Below, piece after piece: positions 1-7,440 of a DNA stretch of 15,449 nt. The first letter of the stretch is position 1. Every line of letters starts with the position of its first letter. Location: NCBI GenBank assembly GCA_012838395.1, contig DUPI01000081.1, forward strand, positions 1-15,449, read 5' to 3'. The stretch is from Mollicutes bacterium (GTDB lineage Bacteria; Bacillota_I; Bacilli_A; RF39; UBA660). A program made the translations under genes and the position numbers. The notes under the pieces are model-generated. The model did not search any database. It saw nothing but the letters and a program-made list of their open reading frames with translations, and had not been told where the DNA came from.

Positions 1-102
1 CCAATTAGCATATGTTGACCTACTACACTCTAAATATTCAGCAACAAATTCTTGAGTATATTCAAACTCTTCTCGTAAATGTTGTATCCTTTGAGAACTC
101 AT
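1..102 (-). CDS. XRE-family HTH transcriptional regulator, N-terminal part (cut by window edge)
   Basis: The reverse strand opens with ATG at 102-100 and stays open to the window edge, giving 34 residues that begin MSSQRIQHLREEFEYTQEF and continue VAEYLECSRSTYANW. The pattern is that of an XRE/HTH_3 domain: a basic-acidic first helix, then the TQEFVAEYL and SRSTYANW helices of the helix-turn-helix. A purine-rich site (AGGTGGTGG) lies just upstream of the ATG and supports this start. Such proteins bind operator DNA, often as dimers, and many repress their own promoter. Nothing downstream of the HTH is visible, so the effector domain and regulated genes are unknown. It lies beyond the terminator at 170-193 and is probably a separate transcription unit. 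Confidence 0.75.
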   Translation of the reverse strand, partial: MSSQRIQHLREEFEYTQEFVAEYLECSRSTYANW

Positions 103-121
103 ATCCACCACCTATTTTAAT

Positions 122-135
122 TTTCTCACGAGAAA
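122..135. promoter_or_regulatory. Perfect palindrome upstream of the XRE gene; candidate operator
   Basis: TTTCTC-AC-GAGAAA is a perfect 6+6 inverted repeat with a 2-base centre, 20 bases upstream of the XRE start codon and downstream of the preceding terminator. Position and symmetry fit an autoregulatory operator for a dimeric HTH protein, but no clear -35/-10 pair was identified around it, so the role is inferred. Confidence 0.35.
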
Positions 136-169
136 CAGGCGATTTTTCATTTTGTCCAATGAGTGCAAC

Positions 170-193
170 AAAAAAAGACCAATTTGGTCTTTT
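170..193 (-). terminator. Rho-independent terminator closing the long operon
   Basis: Read on the minus strand, AAAAGACC and GGTCTTTT form an 8-bp stem around a 5-base loop and run into a T-tract (A-run 170-176 on the plus strand). It lies about 45 bases after the TGA stop of the EF-Tu fragment. It may be the original tuf terminator carried along with that fragment, which is inference. Confidence 0.8.
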
Positions 194-237
194 AAATAGG
201 TTTTCTACACTTTTTTCTTGATTTTTAATGGGTTAAA

Positions 238-582
238 TCAATAAACTTTAGTAACTTTTCCATTTGCTATAGTTCTTCCACCTTCTCTAATAGTGAATTC
301 AGTTCCAACTTCCATAGCAATAGACTGTTCTAATGTTATAGTAACTGTAACATTCTCTCCAGGATTTACCATTTCTTTACCTTTAGGTAATTTAATACTT
401 CCTGAAATATCTGTTAAGAAGAAAAATTTAGGGCTAAATCCATCAAAGAACGGAGTTCCTCTTCCACCATCTTCTGTTGAAATAACTGACAAATTGGCTT
501 CAAATTTTTTTACTGCTGAAATAGAATTAGGTTGGGCAACTACTTGTCCTCTTTGCACTTGTTCTCTTTCAACACCTACCCT
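238..582 (-). pseudogene. tuf: EF-Tu domain III fragment (3' remnant of a tuf-like gene, divergent)
   Basis: The frame open from 582 (after an in-frame TAA at 585-583) to a TGA at 240-238 encodes a protein clearly related to the C-terminal beta-barrel of EF-Tu: GVEREQVQRGQVVAQP, then TPFF, LPKGKEMVNPGENV, IAMEVGTEF and IREGGRTI. The G domain and domain II are absent. Homology begins exactly at the stop codon of the preceding zinc-ribbon gene. The only near-N-terminal start is GTG at 558, with no well-placed Shine-Dalgarno; from it the product would be 106 residues. Several nearly invariant EF-Tu positions differ (GGRG for GGRH, FFLTD for FYFRTTD, with one residue missing), yet there is no stop or frameshift. 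It is either a decaying tuf remnant left by recombination or a retained, diverged domain III protein. It cannot act as an elongation factor. Confidence 0.7.
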
Positions 583-1166
583 TTATAATTTTTATTAACT
601 AATTTACTTCTACAATATTTACAAGTTCCATATTTTTCACCTAAAAGATTGTCAGAACCACAATTAGGACATTCTACATAACTTGTGTTCTTAGCTTTTT
701 CTTGTTTAATTTTGATTTCCATATCATTTTTTCTTGAAATTTCTGCATCTCTTTTTTGAGTTTCACTAATATAATTTCTGATTCCACTATTAAGTTTACT
801 ACTTACTCTATTGAAAATAGCATTTAATACAAAAGAAATAATAAAGAATATAACTCCAACAGTAATAAGAAACTTACTATAATTTATAAAATCAGTATTA
901 TATAAATCTGCACTTAAAATATTACTCAAATATGGAATTTTGGTTATATCTATCTTTGCTATATTAAATATTAAATCTAGTCCTTTTGGAATTAAAATTA
1001 ATATCCCAACTCCAATAATAAATATTGGAGTTGAAATTCTTTTCTTGTTACTATAGATAAAGTATCTAAACAAAATTAAGCATATACCTAAAAATGGAAT
1101 AAAATACAATGCCACTAATATAACTGGAAAACTTGCTAATAACTTACATATTAAATTATTTTTCAT
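576..1166 (-). CDS. Three-helix membrane protein with C-terminal zinc ribbon
   Basis: The 196-residue product has hydrophobic segments at about residues 11-36, 46-61 and 98-118. A charged, probably coiled region follows at 125-160, then a C-terminal zinc ribbon with Cys166, Cys169, Cys182 and Cys185 (CPNCG...CKYC). The ATG overlaps the end of the upstream gene by 11 bases (ATGAAAAATAA), so the two are likely translationally coupled. The ribbon is at the C-terminus here, whereas the metallopeptidase and Yip1-like proteins of this operon carry theirs at the N-terminus. With three helices, either terminus could be cytoplasmic; placing the ribbon inside by analogy with its partners is inference. 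No specific function is recognised. Its stop codon directly abuts the EF-Tu fragment. Confidence 0.85.
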   Translation of the reverse strand: MKNNLICKLLASFPVILVALYFIPFLGICLILFRYFIYSNKKRISTPIFIIGVGILILIPKGLDLIFNIAKIDITKIPYLSNILSADLYNTDFINYSKFLITVGVIFFIISFVLNAIFNRVSSKLNSGIRNYISETQKRDAEISRKNDMEIKIKQEKAKNTSYVECPNCGSDNLLGEKYGTCKYCRSKLVNKNYKG

Positions 1167-2238
1167 TACTTACCTTCTTTTCAAAAAATGAATTAAATAT
1201 CTTATATGATTCTTCTATTGATGGAGTTTTAGCCTCGTATTCAATATTTCTTTTAATATTTAAATAATATTTATAGTCTTGTTTTGACATAATAACTAAT
1301 GCTTCATCACCAAAATCATTCCACAATAAATTAAATCCATCAAATTTCTTTTCTTCAGTTATCTCACCTTCAAAATCAAATAAACCATAATCTGTATCAT
1401 TAAAACTTACTGATATAGCTGTATAAACAAATTCATTTGTTTTTTCTTCAGTATATTCTCTAGTTAAATAAAAACCATCTTTATATATTGTTTTAATCAT
1501 TTCTTCATCTTTTATCATATAATTACCAAAAATGGCATATTTCATTATTTTATCTTGAGAACTTTTATAACCTTTATCAGTACTAATTGTTTCTTTACAA
1601 TTATAAATAATTTTTTTAGCTTCTTCTAAATCTATCTCTAATCTTTCAACATTATTAGATCTTGAAACTACAAACCCTAATATTTGATTATCTAATTTAT
1701 ATCCATAAGCAACTATATCAATATTACCATCACTATTTAAAGAAGAAAATAATACTTCATCATCTGTATTTATTTCATAATTAACATTTGCTCTTTGTAT
1801 ATCATCATAAATATTATTATTAACTAACCATTCAAACGAATCATAAATTCTTACATTTACATAATATTCTTTTGAATCAGATTTACCATTTAATGTTAAA
1901 TCCCAATCTTCATCTAACATATATAATTCAACATTATCATTTGCTTTAAATGAGTATTGATTTTCAAATATATTTATTTCATCTACTATCTCACTATATT
2001 TATAAGCCGATATATCTGTAATAGTTTCATTATCATTGCCTATAATACTATTCCCTTTATTACCAAATAATTTAGGAACAAAGATAATTCCAGCAATAAC
2101 AACTGCAACTATAACTGCAATTATTATCAACTTTTTAGTATTAACTTTTTTCTTTGGTTGTTGGGGTTGAACTGGTTGTTGTTGATTTATTGGTTGTCCA
2201 GTCATTGGGTCAAAATTAAAATTCTCATTTTGATTCAC
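1156..2238 (-). CDS. FDPMTGQPI-tagged, single-pass membrane-anchored protein of unknown function
   Basis: The product has 360 residues. Residues 9-17 are FDPMTGQPI, followed by a Gln/Pro linker (QQQPVQPQQP), a basic stretch KKKVNTKK and one hydrophobic helix at about 37-57. The remaining 300 residues are polar, rich in Asn, Tyr, Asp and Glu. Basic residues before the helix predict an N-in/C-out topology with the large domain outside the membrane. The start is GTG at 2238, with AGGAG seven bases upstream and 24 bases after the previous stop. No conserved catalytic motif is visible in the outer domain. The first 60 residues closely match the 563-residue protein of the same operon, while the outer domains are unrelated by eye. 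It is probably a cell-surface component of the same assembly; function unknown. Confidence 0.85.
   Translation of the reverse strand: MNQNENFNFDPMTGQPINQQQPVQPQQPKKKVNTKKLIIIAVIVAVVIAGIIFVPKLFGNKGNSIIGNDNETITDISAYKYSEIVDEINIFENQYSFKANDNVELYMLDEDWDLTLNGKSDSKEYYVNVRIYDSFEWLVNNNIYDDIQRANVNYEINTDDEVLFSSLNSDGNIDIVAYGYKLDNQILGFVVSRSNNVERLEIDLEEAKKIIYNCKETISTDKGYKSSQDKIMKYAIFGNYMIKDEEMIKTIYKDGFYLTREYTEEKTNEFVYTAISVSFNDTDYGLFDFEGEITEEKKFDGFNLLWNDFGDEALVIMSKQDYKYYLNIKRNIEYEAKTPSIEESYKIFNSFFEKKVSNEK
2053..2214 (-). repeat. Duplicated anchor module, copy 1 (tag, Q/P linker, membrane helix)
   Basis: This encodes FDPMTGQPI, the Q/P linker, KKKVNTK and the membrane helix through VPKLFGNKG. It matches 6295-6462 at protein and DNA level, including an identical run of 34 bases (2064-2097 against 6306-6339). 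Similarity is lost on both sides, so the shared unit is the anchor and not the whole gene. Confidence 0.85.
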
Positions 2239-2265
2239 ATTTTCACTCCTCTCTAAAAAGTAATA

Positions 2266-4743
2266 CTATTGAACTTTTGCATTATCAATAATGCTTTGAG
2301 GTATTTCTACATCTCCAGCATTATCATAGTTTGAATATTTAATTGTTGTTGTAAACAATTCAAATCCTTTTATCATTTCAGAAAAATCATATTCTAATTT
2401 TGTTATATATCCATTTTCTGTATATACTTCAACATATACATCACCACTTAATGTTGCAGCACCAGCATTTCCAGAATCCATTAAACCTTTAATATCACTT
2501 TGTGTCATTTTAACTTTATAATGATTATCAGATACTTTAGTTACATTTTTCATACTAATTAATTTATTTAATATAGTTCCTAAATCAACTATTTGAGATG
2601 CTGATTTTTCTTTCCACCATACATCTCCACCATATGGTTGAGTCATATAAGTATATCCTGTATTGAAATCATGATATACTTTGTTATTTAGAGATATTAT
2701 TCCCATAGATGTTGTAGTTACATCTAAATATTCTTTTTGATGCAATTCATCTACTATACCTTTAGAAACTGTATTAGTATTTACACCAGCAACAGTAATA
2801 TCCATTTCTATTTCTATATTATAATTATTAAATGTAGTAATAAACTCAGAATTTTCTGCAAAATCACTACCTTTTACCTTAATTGTATATGTATTTGAAT
2901 TTGTTATATCAGCATTATAAACTGCAACATAAAATTTATCTTGTCTAACATAATATGTTAAATCTTCTTCTATTTTATCCATGCTTGATGCCAATTCAGT
3001 ATAAACACCATCTTTATATCCATAAAATTTTATTCCAACATAATCTTTGTTGCCACTAATAACTTCTATAGTATTATCTCCTGATACTTCATAATAATCT
3101 ACTGCTCCAGCATTTATTGTTTGATTTAAAACTTTAGATGTGCTAATAGAATCTTTCAATGTAACATTTTTGTCAGTATATAAAGATTTGTTATCATATT
3201 TTTTTGCTAAAGTATTATAAGCAACTGTTTCACTTACCTTTACTAAATCTTCTTTTGAAGTATTATTTTTTATGTAATCAGTTGGATTTCCTGAATTAAG
3301 TGCAGGTGTTAAGATAGAAGCCCAATCATTAACTGCTTTTGTATATGTATAATAATATGGAAATTGTCCATATCCATCTGCTAAAGTAGATAAATTACCA
3401 CTTAACTCTTGAGTATATCTACCAGCCCAACCATTTAAAAAATTGTTTGTTGAAGAAACTTCGCTAACTAAAACACTAGCTAAATTTGCAGTTGCCTCTG
3501 TATAATAACCATTAGGGCATCTTTGTTTTTCAGTTCCTTTGCAATATAAATATTGAAAATGATGGAATAATTCATGATTTGCTACTGTCTTTATATTTTC
3601 TGTTGATTGTTGGATTGTACCTTTATCCATTACAATATATGGATAAGAAACAATTCCACTTTCGCCCATAAATAAATCATCAATACCCAAAAGAATAATT
3701 GTTTCAATTAAGACACCTGTATCAATAGGATTATAATATGTTGCAAGAGTTCCATTACTTCCTGTATCATAAATATAAACATTCATAGCAGTATCAATTT
3801 TAGCAGCGTTTATTCCATTAGCTTTAAGAGATTCACGAGCATTAAAATAATTTTTATTTATTAATTCATCGTAATATGGTTTATATAAATATTCAGTATT
3901 GAATATTTCTTCATAATCATTAATTGAATTTTCCAACTCATTAGCAATATCCTGAACTTGTTCTAAAGTAACAGCATCATCTCCATAATTAGTATACCAA
4001 ATTATAAAATGCTCATTTTTAGATAAATAAGCTTTATCTAATTTATGACTTGCTATTTTATCTTTATTATTAGTATCATTTAATGGAACTACTCTAACAT
4101 TGTTATTAGTATTTGCTTGAGGCTCTACACTAACTTCATTTCCAACTTGAACATCCTGTAGTGTTGCATTTTCAAGCAGTTTTCTTATTGATTCTTCTGA
4201 TAATTCAGATCTATGTTTTTCTAACAATTCTGCAATTTCTGAAATATTACCAGTAGTATAAATAATTTCATCTGTTTTATATTCCTTATCTAAACTATCA
4301 TAATCATAATCATAATTAACTAATTCTGCAAAGTATTTATTAACATCTATTTTTCCACTTTCATAATCAGTTTTTAATTTCGTAATTGTACTTTCAATCT
4401 TTTTTTCTTCTTCTTTTACAATTGGAGTTTGGTCATCACTTGGTTTATTATTATCTTTTTTATTAAAGATAAAGAATAAACTTACTCCAATAATAACAAC
4501 TGCCAACACACCCAATATTATTAACAAATCTCTTTTACTTTTATTTGGCTTTTTAACTTCATTATTATTTTTAATAGAATTGTTAATATTGTTAACTGGT
4601 ACTGAATTTACAACTGTTTCAGCAGGTTGTACTGGTGCAGGTTGTTGTTCTACCATTTTTCTTAAATCTTTTATATTTGTTCCACAGCCAGGACAGAAAT
4701 CAACATTGTCTGCCAATTGGTTTCTACAATTTGGACAATACAA
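2266..4743 (-). CDS. Membrane-anchored HEXXH metallopeptidase-like protein with N-terminal zinc ribbon
   Basis: I choose the TTG at 4743 (825 residues). It has an AGGTGGGG site just upstream, puts the ribbon cysteines at 3, 6, 17 and 20 exactly as in the Yip1-like partner, and avoids a 10-codon extension (from TTG 4773) that lies mostly in a terminator stem. Order: zinc ribbon 1-22; Pro/Gln/Val linker with PAPVQP; membrane helix about 72-93; charged spacer; then a domain with H390-E-L-F-H394 and a possible third ligand E416 in YTEATAN. That spacing suits a gluzincin-type zinc peptidase. Cys401 and Cys409 follow the HEXXH and could form a disulfide. The C-terminal part (about 641-825) resembles LolA/LppX-like lipoprotein folds and ends in IPQSIIDNAK; this match is weak. 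The peptidase domain should face outside. The substrate is unknown, and activity is inferred from the motif. Confidence 0.8.
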   Translation of the reverse strand: MYCPNCRNQLADNVDFCPGCGTNIKDLRKMVEQQPAPVQPAETVVNSVPVNNINNSIKNNNEVKKPNKSKRDLLIILGVLAVVIIGVSLFFIFNKKDNNKPSDDQTPIVKEEEKKIESTITKLKTDYESGKIDVNKYFAELVNYDYDYDSLDKEYKTDEIIYTTGNISEIAELLEKHRSELSEESIRKLLENATLQDVQVGNEVSVEPQANTNNNVRVVPLNDTNNKDKIASHKLDKAYLSKNEHFIIWYTNYGDDAVTLEQVQDIANELENSINDYEEIFNTEYLYKPYYDELINKNYFNARESLKANGINAAKIDTAMNVYIYDTGSNGTLATYYNPIDTGVLIETIILLGIDDLFMGESGIVSYPYIVMDKGTIQQSTENIKTVANHELFHHFQYLYCKGTEKQRCPNGYYTEATANLASVLVSEVSSTNNFLNGWAGRYTQELSGNLSTLADGYGQFPYYYTYTKAVNDWASILTPALNSGNPTDYIKNNTSKEDLVKVSETVAYNTLAKKYDNKSLYTDKNVTLKDSISTSKVLNQTINAGAVDYYEVSGDNTIEVISGNKDYVGIKFYGYKDGVYTELASSMDKIEEDLTYYVRQDKFYVAVYNADITNSNTYTIKVKGSDFAENSEFITTFNNYNIEIEMDITVAGVNTNTVSKGIVDELHQKEYLDVTTTSMGIISLNNKVYHDFNTGYTYMTQPYGGDVWWKEKSASQIVDLGTILNKLISMKNVTKVSDNHYKVKMTQSDIKGLMDSGNAGAATLSGDVYVEVYTENGYITKLEYDFSEMIKGFELFTTTIKYSNYDNAGDVEIPQSIIDNAKVQ

Positions 4744-4763
4744 AATATCCCCACCTTTTCCTA

Positions 4764-4797
4764 AAAAAAGCAACTATTGGTTTGTAGTTACTTTTTT
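4764..4797 (-). terminator. Mid-operon terminator or attenuator
   Basis: Two 13-base arms (plus strand AAAAAAGCAACTA and TAGTTACTTTTTT) pair completely apart from one G-U wobble around an 8-base loop, and the 3' arm on the minus strand ends in seven Ts. It begins seven bases after the stop of the WG-repeat gene and ends just before the Shine-Dalgarno of the metallopeptidase gene. No promoter fits between the hairpin and that gene, so it probably lowers rather than abolishes downstream expression, or a promoter lies inside the upstream gene. Confidence 0.8.
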
Positions 4798-4803
4798 GAT
4801 TTA

Positions 4804-6495
4804 TTATTTTTCATAAAATAACTTTCCAGTAGTATAAGAATAATACTGTGTTTTAGAATTCTCCGATGTAGTAAAGTAATCTGAAGTCATATATGGCTCT
4901 GAATCAAGAGTAACAATATCTTTACCATTTAATAAATTATGAACAGTATATTTATTATCTTTTTCAACAGTAACAAACTCTCCATCAGCTGTAGTACTTG
5001 TCATTGACCATATGATTTTTCCAGTTAAAAGTTTTTTACCATTAACTTCAAAAATAGTTGTAGTTCCATCTTCGTTTGTACCATGATATAAATTTGTTGT
5101 TCCATGAATGTTATATATTTTTTCAGCACTTCTATCGTTAGCATAATAATCTGATACTTTTTTTCCCTTTAAATTAATAAGATAGAAATTTTTAGCATCT
5201 TCACTTACTGAAGCATAACCATTTTCATCAAATTCATATGCTCTTTCATATGCTTTATCATTAATTCTTGTACCATCGGCATTCATATATATTTTATTTC
5301 CATTACCAAATCCACTACAATGATCTAAAAGATAAACTCCATGTCTAGCATAACCACCTTGAATATTATTACATTTTAGCTTTTCTTTTAATGTACCATT
5401 AACATAAAGTTCAGCACCATTTAATATTCCATCTGCTTGTTTTATATAATTTTTATAATCTTTATAAATCATATAACCACTAGCTTTAGTTTTTTCATTA
5501 CCATTTTCATCTAATAAATAAGTGTCGTCATCTTCATATACAACATTATTTCCTTCAAACTTCATTGAAGCATAATCATCTGCTTCTTTTGAATATGCTA
5601 CTTTACCATTTCTAACTAATTTAAAACCATCATTTTGTTCTTCACCATAAGAAGAATTACAAGTTGATAATATAAATTCTTCAGAATTTTTTGCATTAAC
5701 ATCTCCAATACAGAAATGTCTTGAATCTGGAATTGTTAATAAAACTTTTCCTTTTGAAATATCAATTATATAACTAACATTATTATAAAATACAGAAACA
5801 TAATTACCATTACTATTTGCAGTTGGACTATCTACATCATCATCTTCAGGTATCGCAATAGTTGTTATTTCTTTACCAGTATAATCAATTACTTTGTAAT
5901 CATAATCTGATTCTATTAAAGCATAAGTATATTCTCCAATAAATGATTCTATATCTTCATCTTTTTCATCATCTAATTGTCTTACAAGTTTACCAGAACT
6001 ATCATATAAGAATTTATTATATTCTTTATCAGTCATTTCATAAACTGCATAATGCTCTGAAATATAATCATATTTACCAAATTCTACTATCATTTTTCCA
6101 GTAGATGAAATAAGACCATATTCTTCATTTTTATTTTTTACTTTTGCAGTTCCATTAACAAATTCAGAACTTACACTTGTAAAATCAAAACCTGTAAGTT
6201 GTTTTCCGTTAATGTCAAACATAGCATATAAATCTTCATTATTTCTTATCCAGAAAGAAGTTGATTCTGTAAGTGAGTCTGATACATTTTGTTTACCTTT
6301 ATTAGCAAATAATTTAGGAACAAAGATAATTCCAGCAATTACAATTACAACTGCAACTGCAATTATTATTAACATTTTAGTATTTACTTTTTTCTTTGGT
6401 TGTTGTGGTTGTACTGGTTGTTGTGGTTGTTGATTTATTGGTTGACCTGTCATTGGATCAAATTGCATATTATTAAAATTAGTATTATTATTCAT
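4804..6495 (-). CDS. FDPMTGQPI-tagged membrane-anchored WG-repeat-like protein
   Basis: The product has 563 residues. The N-terminus carries FDPMTGQPI at 12-20, a Gln/Pro linker (QPQQPVQPQQP), KKKVNTK and one hydrophobic helix at about 41-59. The rest is a beta-rich repeat region with recurring turns of the type D-x-x-G-K-x-hydrophobic: DINGKQL near 94, DSSGKLV near 165, DYTGKEI near 204, VNGKKL near 485 and LNGKDI near 522. These resemble WG/KWG repeats or a propeller-like fold, often found in surface or ligand-binding proteins. No catalytic motif is seen. The basic stretch before the helix predicts that the repeats face outside. The start is ATG at 6495, with AGGTG overlapping the upstream stop. 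A strong hairpin follows the stop codon. Confidence 0.85.
   Translation of the reverse strand: MNNNTNFNNMQFDPMTGQPINQQPQQPVQPQQPKKKVNTKMLIIIAVAVVIVIAGIIFVPKLFANKGKQNVSDSLTESTSFWIRNNEDLYAMFDINGKQLTGFDFTSVSSEFVNGTAKVKNKNEEYGLISSTGKMIVEFGKYDYISEHYAVYEMTDKEYNKFLYDSSGKLVRQLDDEKDEDIESFIGEYTYALIESDYDYKVIDYTGKEITTIAIPEDDDVDSPTANSNGNYVSVFYNNVSYIIDISKGKVLLTIPDSRHFCIGDVNAKNSEEFILSTCNSSYGEEQNDGFKLVRNGKVAYSKEADDYASMKFEGNNVVYEDDDTYLLDENGNEKTKASGYMIYKDYKNYIKQADGILNGAELYVNGTLKEKLKCNNIQGGYARHGVYLLDHCSGFGNGNKIYMNADGTRINDKAYERAYEFDENGYASVSEDAKNFYLINLKGKKVSDYYANDRSAEKIYNIHGTTNLYHGTNEDGTTTIFEVNGKKLLTGKIIWSMTSTTADGEFVTVEKDNKYTVHNLLNGKDIVTLDSEPYMTSDYFTTSENSKTQYYSYTTGKLFYEK
6295..6462 (-). repeat. Duplicated anchor module, copy 2
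   Basis: Partner of 2053-2214. It encodes FDPMTGQPI, a slightly longer Gln/Pro linker, KKKVNTK and the membrane helix through VPKLFANKG. The DNA match extends through many synonymous positions, which suggests recent duplication or gene conversion rather than convergent selection on the peptide. Confidence 0.85.
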
Positions 6496-6503
6496 TTTAT
6501 CAC

Positions 6504-7439
6504 CTACTTAAACATATCTAGATAATCACTAATCTGATTAGTAATACCACTTGTAAAAAGTTTCATATATGCATAATATCCAGCAGTCCCTAATATTGTC
6601 ATACATGCCAAATGGAAGTATGCAGATAAATCTTTTTTATCAAACTTAATATTATCACTTATCAACAACACAAATATAATTATTGAATATACTGCACCTA
6701 CAATAGTTGCTACTATTGATAATAGAGCCCATATCTTTCCTAATATTGGTGAAACAACCATGCCCATAATTACATAAGGAATAATAGAACTTGCAGATAT
6801 AGATAAAGTTTTCATAAAATTAATTGATTTTTTTGCAACTAATGATGCAAGATAATATACAACTGCAATAGCAGCAATTATACATATATAAATCAATAAA
6901 TTTTTACCTATTAGCTCTAAATAATCCAAATTTTTTAATCCCTCGATATTAAATTCTGTTTTATATTTAAAAGTAGAATAATCCATTGTTTTTACAAAAA
7001 CAGAAGAAATCATTGCAGTTAATAAGTTAATTAACATCATCGCTCCTGCAACAATACCACTTAAAATTAATGAATTTTTTACATTAGATAGTTTACCTTC
7101 TTCGGATTTATATGTTTCAAAAGGTTTCAACAATAATCCTAATACATATTTTAAATAATTTAATGGACTATTGTCTGTTGGTACTGCTGAAACAGTTGAT
7201 GTATTAAAAGATTGTTGTGGTTGAACTGATTGTTGATATGTATTCATAGGTTGTTGAACTGGTGCAGGTGTTGCTTCAACAGATTGTGTTGGTGCAACTT
7301 CAACTGACTGTTCATTCAAAACTTCTTCGGTAGTAATAGGTTCTACTACATTTGGAGTAGTAGTTTCTAAACTATTTCCACATTTAATACAAAACTTAAA
7401 CCCTTCATTATTAAAAGTTCCACAATTAGGACAATTCAT
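6504..7439 (-). CDS. Zinc-ribbon, multi-pass (Yip1-like) membrane protein
   Basis: The product has 311 residues and starts MNCPNCGTFNNEGFKFCIKCG, a compact zinc ribbon with Cys3, Cys6, Cys17 and Cys20. A Pro/Gln/Thr/Val-rich linker (about 25-90) contains PAPVQQP and SVQPQQ. A C-terminal bundle of about five hydrophobic segments follows (near 121-149, 179-202, 208-234, 236-262 and 271-292), with LKPFETYKSEEG just before it. This layout resembles bacterial Yip1/DUF-type integral membrane proteins that carry an N-terminal ribbon; assignment to a named family is tentative. The ATG lies one base after the upstream stop, with GGGAGG inside the end of the upstream gene, indicating tight coupling to the YdjG-like protein. 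No enzymatic motif is visible; a structural or recruiting role in the membrane complex is inferred. Confidence 0.85.
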   Translation of the reverse strand: MNCPNCGTFNNEGFKFCIKCGNSLETTTPNVVEPITTEEVLNEQSVEVAPTQSVEATPAPVQQPMNTYQQSVQPQQSFNTSTVSAVPTDNSPLNYLKYVLGLLLKPFETYKSEEGKLSNVKNSLILSGIVAGAMMLINLLTAMISSVFVKTMDYSTFKYKTEFNIEGLKNLDYLELIGKNLLIYICIIAAIAVVYYLASLVAKKSINFMKTLSISASSIIPYVIMGMVVSPILGKIWALLSIVATIVGAVYSIIIFVLLISDNIKFDKKDLSAYFHLACMTILGTAGYYAYMKLFTSGITNQISDYLDMFK

Positions 7440-7440
7440 A

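Noticed and set aside
12..221. Plus-strand 69-codon frame at the left edge
   Set aside because: It is antisense to the XRE start and runs through the terminator hairpin; no ribosome site or recognisable family.
576..585. Programmed -1 frameshift joining zinc-ribbon protein and EF-Tu domain III
   Set aside because: The overlap of open frames is only about seven bases and TAT AAA GGG does not fit the X XXY YYZ pattern; kept only as an alternative in the EF-Tu finding.
293..598. Plus-strand 101-codon frame
   Set aside because: Antisense shadow of the EF-Tu domain III frame, whose minus-strand reading has clear homology.
4580..4816. Plus-strand 78-codon frame across the metallopeptidase start
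   Set aside because: Cys-rich only because it reads the complement of Gln/Pro/Asn codons; it crosses the terminator hairpin and lacks homology.
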